A DNA stretch of 11,344 bases from Promethearchaeota archaeon (lineage in GTDB: Archaea; Asgardarchaeota; Lokiarchaeia; Sigyniarchaeales; SOKP01). This document shows, in pieces, positions 5,454-10,147 of the stretch. The stretch spans positions 1-11,344 of the forward strand of contig JAUWNA010000028.1 in assembly GCA_030612905.1 (NCBI GenBank), given 5' to 3'. The position numbers and the translations under genes are program-made. The notes below the pieces were generated by a model. That model searched no databases. It worked only from the letters and a program-made list of their open reading frames with translations, and was not told the origin of the DNA. Position 1 is the stretch's first letter; each line of letters begins with the position of its first letter.

Positions 5454-6671
5454 CTATGATGAGGGATATTTCCCATCCCAAACAACTTTTCTATAGTGAT
5501 CTGGGTCGGTATCTCCTTCGGTGCTAATAAGCAGAATTCTAGATTCGCTAGATAAATTCATTTTCGATTTAATATCGCCGTAACTGTTATTTTGAAGTAT
5601 TTCTACCAATAATCCTAAACCTACAGCTCCTGATTCTCCTGAAATTATTTGAGGGTCTCTTGGTAATGGATTACCATAAATCCTCATACCTTTAGCAGCA
5701 ATATCGTCTGAACATGAGATAAAGACGTCGGTGTAATCTCTTAAAACATCCCAAGCAATTATGCTAGGTTTGCCACAAGCAAGTCCAGCCATGATTGTTG
5801 ATAACTTCCCTTTAACCGAATGCGGATTATTATCACCAATCTTCGCTGATTTATACAAACACGCAGCGTTATGGGGTTCAATTACAACGGTTATGGGTCT
5901 TTCTTTGCCTACTTTAGTCATAAGATATCCTTGAACACCTGCAGCTAATGATCCAACCCCTGCTTGTAGGAATAGGTGAGTAGGCATGGAACTTCCCTCA
6001 ATCTTTAGCTGTTCATAAGTCTCATCAATTAGAGTGGCATAACCTTGCATGATCCAGGTTGGAATTTTAGTATATCCTTCCCAAGCAGTATCTTGAATTA
6101 AAACGCCATTATTTTCAATTGCAAAGTTCGCAGCTATTTTTACTGTCTCATCGTAATATTCGTCAGTAACGATAACTTCGGCGTTCTCTTTTTTAATATT
6201 ATTAACGCGGAACTTGGACGAGCTTTTAGGCATAAATACGATAGCTTTTTGGTCAAGTTCCCTAGCCGCCCACGCAACACCTCGCCCGTGGTTTCCATCT
6301 GTGGCCGTTACAAATGTTAATTCTCCAATTTTCTTTTTATATTTAGGCGATTTTAAGTCGTCAAATGAGAGTTCGCTAATATCAATACCTAATTTAAGAC
6401 TAAGATAGAATCCAATTGCGTACGATCCTCCTAAAACTTTGAACGCATTCAATCCAAACCTATAGGATTCGTCTTTTACCCAAATTTTGTCTATATGGAA
6501 TTTATTAGCTAAACCATCTAACGAACGAAGTGGCGTCGGTTGATATTGAGAGAACTTTTTGTGAAAATTTCTGACTTTTTGGATAGCATCTTTAGACATA
6601 AAATCGGTAGATACTCTCTCAATTGATGGACTTCTTGATCGATCATTAAAAAAAAACTTAATTCCTTTCAT
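5454..6671 (-). CDS. dpaL: Diaminopropionate ammonia-lyase (PLP-dependent)
   Basis: 405 residues, the usual length for DpaL/YgeX, which splits 2,3-diaminopropionate to pyruvate and two ammonia with pyridoxal phosphate. The N-terminus (FFND..., then RNFHKKFSQYQPTPLRSL at 34-51) matches the family, so the ATG at 6671 is right. The PLP lysine is K78 in GLNAFKVLGGSYAIG. ATDGNHGRGVAWAA (123-136) holds D125 and QDTAWEGY (193-200) holds D194, at the positions of the two catalytic aspartates of the E. coli enzyme. The glycine-rich phosphate loop is AGVGSLAAG (237-245). AGLACGKPS (295-303) and the STEGDTDPDHY tail (383-393) are also typical. Its start is one base from the stop of the upstream C_GCAxxG gene, and the GGTGA of that gene's last codons sits against the ATG, suggesting translational coupling. 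Last gene of a three-gene minus-strand operon. The E. coli ygeW-ygfK neighbours are absent. Confidence 0.92.
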   Translation of the reverse strand: MKGIKFFFNDRSRSPSIERVSTDFMSKDAIQKVRNFHKKFSQYQPTPLRSLDGLANKFHIDKIWVKDESYRFGLNAFKVLGGSYAIGFYLSLKLGIDISELSFDDLKSPKYKKKIGELTFVTATDGNHGRGVAWAARELDQKAIVFMPKSSSKFRVNNIKKENAEVIVTDEYYDETVKIAANFAIENNGVLIQDTAWEGYTKIPTWIMQGYATLIDETYEQLKIEGSSMPTHLFLQAGVGSLAAGVQGYLMTKVGKERPITVVIEPHNAACLYKSAKIGDNNPHSVKGKLSTIMAGLACGKPSIIAWDVLRDYTDVFISCSDDIAAKGMRIYGNPLPRDPQIISGESGAVGLGLLVEILQNNSYGDIKSKMNLSSESRILLISTEGDTDPDHYRKVVWDGKYPSS

Positions 6672-6672
6672 T

Positions 6673-7191
6673 TCACCAATTCTTTTTCAATTGTTTTCGC
6701 GTTAGCTTTCTCACTTCATCAACTGCCCAAAATATAAATCTACAGCAAGTTTTTGACCAGGTATTGTTTTGTCTGTACTCAATGAATCCATTGGGATCGC
6801 TGAAATTTACGCCGCATAATTCTGAACAAACAACAGAACCAAATTCGTTTTCAAATTCCGACGCGAATTTTGCCGCTTTGAGGTATGCTATGGGAATTAG
6901 ATTGTTATCCATCCTTTCCTTACCCCCTAAAATCACTCCAATCGCGGCACAACCCCCAACCACAGCCCCACAAGCGCCCATCCATCCTTTTTGGGACTTA
7001 TAACCGCCAAGGCCCCCAGCTAAAGGAATCATCATGTTATTATATACGCCATCATGGAGACCCAAAATGTCCAAAATATTTGTTAGAGTTAGTTCAGCAC
7101 AATTCACGCCTTCTTTCATTTTAGGTAGCGATTGTTCTAATTCTTTAATTTTCTCGTCAAACATAAGTTTATAATCTTTCTCAGTCATCAT
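6673..7191 (-). CDS. C_GCAxxG_C_C family (putative redox) protein, second copy
   Basis: 172 residues from the ATG at 7191, which has GGAG six bases upstream. An in-frame ATG at 7227 would overlap the previous gene and is less likely. Cysteines follow the family pattern: VNCAE (C31), the GACGAVVGGC motif (C74 and C81), C122 and C126 in a CSELC segment, and CC at 149-150. Glycine-rich stretches (LAGGLGGYKSQKG) surround the second motif. The family (Pfam PF09719, TIGR01909) is widespread in anaerobes and usually called putative redox-active, with no established biochemical role; a metal or FeS centre is possible. It sits 16 bases after a paralogue and one base before dpaL, so the three are almost surely co-transcribed. 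No signal peptide is seen. Confidence 0.85.
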   Translation of the reverse strand: MMTEKDYKLMFDEKIKELEQSLPKMKEGVNCAELTLTNILDILGLHDGVYNNMMIPLAGGLGGYKSQKGWMGACGAVVGGCAAIGVILGGKERMDNNLIPIAYLKAAKFASEFENEFGSVVCSELCGVNFSDPNGFIEYRQNNTWSKTCCRFIFWAVDEVRKLTRKQLKKNW

Positions 7192-7207
7192 AAAACACTC
7201 CATTTTA

Positions 7208-7723
7208 TTATTTAGGTTCAAATCCATTATTTAATATGATTTTTGTAGCAAGCTTTGCTATATTTCCAACAAGAGTAGAGCAATTATCCATCATACCCGC
7301 CTTAAACGCTTCTTTCATTTCGTCAGCATTCCACAAATTGAATGTCCTACCCATCGTTTTTTCTTGAACATCGAAACAGCGACAAGAACCGTATTGCTTA
7401 ACGTATTTATCGTGTAATTTTTTAACAAGCGAGTAAGATTTCATGGGTTTATACATATCTTTGAAATCTTCCCGCCCCCTTCCGAAGAGATACCCTATTA
7501 CCATAGAAGATCCAACAAGCGCGCCACAAGAACCATCGCCTGTTAAACCCAAACCATCGGCTAAACCACTAGCAGCTCTAAAAACATCTTCGTTCCAGAT
7601 CCCTAACGATTCAAAAATCGCCGCAACTGCCGTTTGAGCGCACCCAGTACATTCTTGCTCGTACTTTTTCCCCAACTCAAATGCTTTATTTAAAATCTCA
7701 TCTTTCTTATCTTTATCCTTCAT
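7208..7723 (-). CDS. C_GCAxxG_C_C family (putative redox) protein, first copy
   Basis: 171 residues. The pattern cysteines are C25 and C28 in ECTGCAQ, C66 in GDGSCGALVGS, C114 and C116 in GSCRCF, and C148 near the end in MDNCSTLVG. Like its downstream paralogue it is glycine-rich around the central motif (ASGLADGLGLTGDGSCG, 51-67). The two copies are clearly diverged: this one has CRC where the other has CSELC, and it lacks the terminal CC pair. First gene of the operon that ends in dpaL. The minus-strand leader carries GAGTGATA shortly before the ATG, which resembles the archaeal SD (GGTGAT) with a base missing. Upstream lies a striking inverted-repeat array (7728-7766) covering the likely start of transcription, suggesting repressor control. 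Biochemical role unknown. Confidence 0.85.
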   Translation of the reverse strand: MKDKDKKDEILNKAFELGKKYEQECTGCAQTAVAAIFESLGIWNEDVFRAASGLADGLGLTGDGSCGALVGSSMVIGYLFGRGREDFKDMYKPMKSYSLVKKLHDKYVKQYGSCRCFDVQEKTMGRTFNLWNADEMKEAFKAGMMDNCSTLVGNIAKLATKIILNNGFEPK

Positions 7724-7727
7724 AATG

Positions 7728-7766
7728 TATCACTCATTTATTGATAATATCATTTAAATAATGATA
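7728..7766. promoter_or_regulatory. Operator-like double inverted repeat TATCA-N9-TGATA x2
   Basis: Two 19-bp units of form TATCA-N9-TGATA sit at 7728-7746 and 7748-7766, separated by one A, giving a 20-bp period (about two helical turns). The junction TGATA-A-TATCA (7742-7752) is itself a perfect palindrome, and the second unit extends to TATCATT-N5-AATGATA. The array lies between the TATA-like element at 7766-7775 and the ATG at 7723, so it would cover the minus-strand transcription start. This geometry fits two dimers of a regulator on one face of DNA. The nearest TATCA may partly reflect the SD region. The regulator is not identified. Confidence 0.5.
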
Positions 7767-7775
7767 AATATAAAT
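7766..7775. promoter_or_regulatory. TATA-like element in the divergent promoter region
   Basis: AAATATAAAT on the plus strand reads ATTTATATTT on the minus strand. For the minus operon it predicts a start near 7744 and a leader of about 20 bases. For the plus gene at 7847 it would give a leader of about 50 bases. Which direction it serves cannot be told from sequence. Confidence 0.4.
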
Positions 7776-7846
7776 CTTTAATAATTAATAATTGAATTGA
7801 TTAGATTATTTTCTCTCTTAATTTTAAATAGTTTTTAATTGCTTTC

Positions 7847-8653
7847 ATGACGGTCTTTCCTTATAGGTTATTTCACGCGAAGTTTGATAGGCTCCTTAAA
7901 AGGATACCATTAATCGGCAAAATTTTGTCGTCAATTTTTGGAATTTTTGAGATATTAATGTTAGAAATTTTCAGATTTCTCGATAACAAGTTTAACATTA
8001 GCACCATCAATATAGTAAATAGGTACATCTTTAAGAAAAGGTGGGGCGGAAAGGTTGTTCCATTGAACGTAAACTTTGATGTTGATACTAAGTTTCTTCC
8101 TTCTCAAGAAATCTTAGAGCTTTTAAGTAGATCTAAGGTTGTTGGAATAGGGAATTGTTATTGTAGAGAAACGCAACGGAAACATTCAGACGAGCCTAAT
8201 TGCGACCATCCTATTAAAACCTGTATCCATATTGGGTTTGGAAGTTCTTTACACGAGATTCCCCATAAATCCGAAAATTTGGAAAAAGTTACAAAGGAAG
8301 AAATCAAACAGCTTTTAGAAGAATGCGATCAGAGAGGCCTTGTCCACCAAATTATATATTTCCCTAATCCCGAATTTTATTACGTAGTATGTAATTGTTG
8401 TCCGTGTTGCTGTGTAGTTATGAATAAGTTCTTAAAAAGCGGCTCGCCTCAAATGATTAAAAGCGATTTTATAGCTTATAGCGACCCAAACAAGTGCAAT
8501 AATTGTGGATTATGCGAACAATGGTGTTATTTTGGCGCAAGAAAACTCCTGAACGAAAAATTAACATTTTCCCCCGATTTATGCTTTGGTTGTGGTGTTT
8601 GTGTTTCTAAATGTCCTGAAGAAGCTATTATTTTAAGGAAAAAATCACAATAA
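7847..8653 (+). CDS. Iron-sulfur protein: cysteine-rich domain plus two 4Fe-4S ferredoxin clusters
   Basis: 268 residues with 18 cysteines in three groups. The N-terminal part (about 1-45) is basic and then hydrophobic (PLIGKILSSIFGIFEILMLEIF), possibly membrane-associated. A middle domain has CYCRE (C104, C106), C119 and C126 with histidines, then the dense run CNCCPCCC (182-189). The C-terminus is a two-cluster ferredoxin: C217-X2-C220-X2-C223-X3-C227, unusual in lacking the proline after the fourth cysteine, then the classical C246-X2-C249-X2-C252-X3-C256-P. I have seen this arrangement in proteins of anaerobes labelled only 4Fe-4S ferredoxin; the middle domain has no assigned role that I know. 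It probably transfers electrons and may bind a further metal cluster. It is divergent from the C_GCAxxG/dpaL operon and 52 bases upstream of the MBL-fold gene in the same direction. Confidence 0.85.
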   Translation: MTVFPYRLFHAKFDRLLKRIPLIGKILSSIFGIFEILMLEIFRFLDNKFNISTINIVNRYIFKKRWGGKVVPLNVNFDVDTKFLPSQEILELLSRSKVVGIGNCYCRETQRKHSDEPNCDHPIKTCIHIGFGSSLHEIPHKSENLEKVTKEEIKQLLEECDQRGLVHQIIYFPNPEFYYVVCNCCPCCCVVMNKFLKSGSPQMIKSDFIAYSDPNKCNNCGLCEQWCYFGARKLLNEKLTFSPDLCFGCGVCVSKCPEEAIILRKKSQ

Positions 8654-8705
8654 GATATTTATCCAAAAAACTAATAGTTAATATTGGTAAAGCCTTTATA
8701 AAAGT

Positions 8706-9395
8706 ATGAAATCTGACTTTTCTTTTGAAATTAAAATTGTGTACGACGACATCTGCGCAAAACCGGGTTTTATAACGGATTTTGGTTTTTCAACCTTAAT
8801 TTATAATAATCTCTCAAAAACTCACTTGTTGTTTGATACAGGAAGTAAAGGGGATATTTTGGTTCACAATATAAACAAATTTAATGTTAAAGTTTCAGAA
8901 ATAAAGAAAGTTATAATTTCCCACAACCACTACGACCATGCTGGAGGTTTAAAAGAAATTTATCGAATCAATCGCGATATTGAAATTTATGTGCCACTCC
9001 GCGATGTAAAGTCTTTTATAAGGGCTTACCCAGAGGCTCAAGTTCAAGGTATCTCTGAGATGATGGAGGTCGACAAGAATATTTTTTCATCTGGTCAATT
9101 TGGAAGTAGATTCTTAACGGAGCAATCTTTGTTTTTAAAAACAGAAAAAAACGATTTAATAATAATCTCAGGTTGCGCACATCCAGGTTTAGAAACATTT
9201 ATTTTAAAGGGTCGATCAATGTCGAAAAAAATTAAAGCCGTTATAGGGGGCTTCCATGGATTTCGAGATTTATCTTTTCTAGAAGGAATTGAATTCGTAG
9301 GAGCTTGCCACTGCACGCAAAAAATGCAGCAAATAAAGCAAAGATTTTCTGAACAATTTAATGATATATGTGTTGGTAATAGTTATTTATTTTAA
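8706..9395 (+). CDS. MBL-fold metallo-hydrolase, COG1237-like
   Basis: 229 residues of metallo-beta-lactamase fold. FDTGSKGD (43-50) leads to the metal-binding motif SHNHYDHAGG (HNHYDH at 73-78). Further likely ligands are H159 in SGCAHPG, H184 in GGFHGF and H202 in GACHCTQ. The GCAHPG and GGFHG blocks are those of COG1237, a group often labelled 7,8-dihydropterin-6-methyl-aminobenzene phosphate synthase on thin evidence. The protein is somewhat short compared with the 260-280 residues I expect for this group. The binuclear metal site appears intact, so a hydrolase is likely, but the substrate is unknown. Its position after the iron-sulfur protein gene, in the same direction and with a short gap, suggests one transcript. 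Its 3' end overlaps the convergent small cysteine protein gene by 9 bases. Confidence 0.85.
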   Translation: MKSDFSFEIKIVYDDICAKPGFITDFGFSTLIYNNLSKTHLLFDTGSKGDILVHNINKFNVKVSEIKKVIISHNHYDHAGGLKEIYRINRDIEIYVPLRDVKSFIRAYPEAQVQGISEMMEVDKNIFSSGQFGSRFLTEQSLFLKTEKNDLIIISGCAHPGLETFILKGRSMSKKIKAVIGGFHGFRDLSFLEGIEFVGACHCTQKMQQIKQRFSEQFNDICVGNSYLF

Positions 9396-9584
9396 TTCTT
9401 TTCGAATCTCTCCATTAGGAAGTAAATTATCGGGATGTATTTCACCACTCTCTTCTTTCTGATACCTAATGCACTTCTTATTTCCTATTAAACAGTAATC
9501 CTCAACCCATTCTTTTTCAAGCATTCCGTGATCAACAAAATATTTAATCGGGCAACATTGATACCATTTACATACTTTTTTCAA
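9387..9584 (-). CDS. Small cysteine-rich conserved-type protein, TTG start
   Basis: 65 residues with cysteines at 5, 10, 11, 31 and 38 in a CKWYQCCPIKYF ... EDYC ... KCIRYQ ... HPDNLLPNG layout. I recall short proteins of this type in methanogens and other anaerobes, often labelled uracil-DNA glycosylase, which this length cannot support. The four spaced cysteines could hold an FeS cluster or zinc. The TTG start at 9584 is supported by AGGT seven bases upstream and by an in-frame TAG just beyond; no ATG is available in frame. Its last codons overlap the convergent MBL gene by 9 bases. Three tandem 9-bp repeats lie directly upstream. Function unknown. Confidence 0.75.
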   Translation of the reverse strand: MKKVCKWYQCCPIKYFVDHGMLEKEWVEDYCLIGNKKCIRYQKEESGEIHPDNLLPNGEIRKELK

Positions 9585-9594
9585 TTGTGTAACC

Positions 9595-9621
9595 TAAGTG
9601 ATTTAAGTGATTTAAGTGATT
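9595..9621. repeat. Three perfect tandem copies of TAAGTGATT
   Basis: TAAGTGATT is repeated at 9595-9603, 9604-9612 and 9613-9621 and is followed by more T residues. On the minus strand it reads AATCACTTA three times, 11-37 bp before the TTG start at 9584, overlapping the SD region. It may be a regulatory direct repeat or a minisatellite from slippage. Confidence 0.6.
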
Positions 9622-9659
9622 TTTTTTGTATAACAATAAATATGAATATTATTATTAAG

Positions 9660-9673
9660 TTTATAGTTTATAG
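9660..9673 (+). promoter_or_regulatory. TATA-like element of the longin-like gene
   Basis: TTTATAGTTTATAG is centred about 36 bp before the ATG at 9703, predicting a leader of about 10 bases. A GTTTAAAC palindrome (9675-9682) follows directly and would sit just upstream of the start of transcription. Confidence 0.4.
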
Positions 9674-9702
9674 GGTTTAAACTTCAAACAATAATATAAA
9701 AA

Positions 9703-10140
9703 ATGAAAGAACTGTATGAAATCGGAATAGTATTTCGAGGTTTTGTTTTAGTTAGTCACGTGTTTAAAAACATTGAAAAAAAGGATAATCTCAAGAATCC
9801 AAATAAAGATTTAAGGGGGGCTTTTATATCGGCGATTAATCTATTTGCTAAGAATGCGTTTAACAACTTATGTTTAGAATATTTAGAATCTAATAATATT
9901 TTATTTATCTTCAAAGCTTTTGACATACAAGCTTCAGATTCTAATCAGAAAGAGACTATCATTTTGTATAGTTTAATAGATAAAAAGAAAAAAGATACAG
10001 ACAAGTTTGTTAAGAAATTTCTAGAAAAAATCGAACCTATTTCACTACTCTTTGTTTCTAGATATAGTAATAAAGACTTTTCAGAATTGAATCAATTTGC
10101 ACCTTTCCAAAATGAAATTAAAGAGTTTGCATATACATAG
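9703..10140 (+). CDS. Small alpha/beta protein, possibly longin/roadblock-like
   Basis: 145 residues that I cannot assign by motif. The order of hydrophobic stretches suggests strand-strand (YEIGIVF...FVLVSHVF, 5-21), helix (LRGAFISAINLFAKNAF, 37-53), strands (CLEYLESNNILFIF, 57-70; TIILYSLID, 85-93), helix (TDKFVKKFLEKI, 99-110) and a final strand. This order resembles the longin/roadblock profilin-like folds that are abundant in Asgard archaea alongside small GTPases. This is inferred from pattern only, and no GTPase is present in the window. There is no signal peptide, membrane segment or metal motif, and a single cysteine. It is lysine-rich and AT-rich, has its own TATA-like element, and is convergent with the beta-propeller gene, 7 bases between stop codons. 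Confidence 0.7.
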   Translation: MKELYEIGIVFRGFVLVSHVFKNIEKKDNLKNPNKDLRGAFISAINLFAKNAFNNLCLEYLESNNILFIFKAFDIQASDSNQKETIILYSLIDKKKKDTDKFVKKFLEKIEPISLLFVSRYSNKDFSELNQFAPFQNEIKEFAYT

Positions 10141-10147
10141 AACAAAA

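Noticed and set aside
6764..7124. Two overlapping plus-strand open frames of about 79 codons
   Set aside because: Both are antisense to the second C_GCAxxG gene; proline/glutamine-rich translation comes from the complement of glycine- and cysteine-rich codons.
7191..7227. Upstream ATG at 7227 as start of the second C_GCAxxG gene
   Set aside because: It would overlap the previous gene by 20 bases, while the ATG at 7191 has a GGAG at good spacing and begins closer to the conserved region.
8706..9395. Dihydropterin/ribofuranosyl-aminobenzene phosphate synthase
   Set aside because: The name is attached to some COG1237 proteins, but nothing in the sequence or the neighbours supports pterin synthesis.
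9387..9584. Uracil-DNA glycosylase
   Set aside because: Short proteins of this kind sometimes carry that name, but 65 residues cannot hold the glycosylase fold and no active-site motif is visible.
9595..9621. Possible CRISPR repeat or attachment site
   Set aside because: The three 9-bp units abut each other without spacers, and no cas, integrase or tRNA gene is present.
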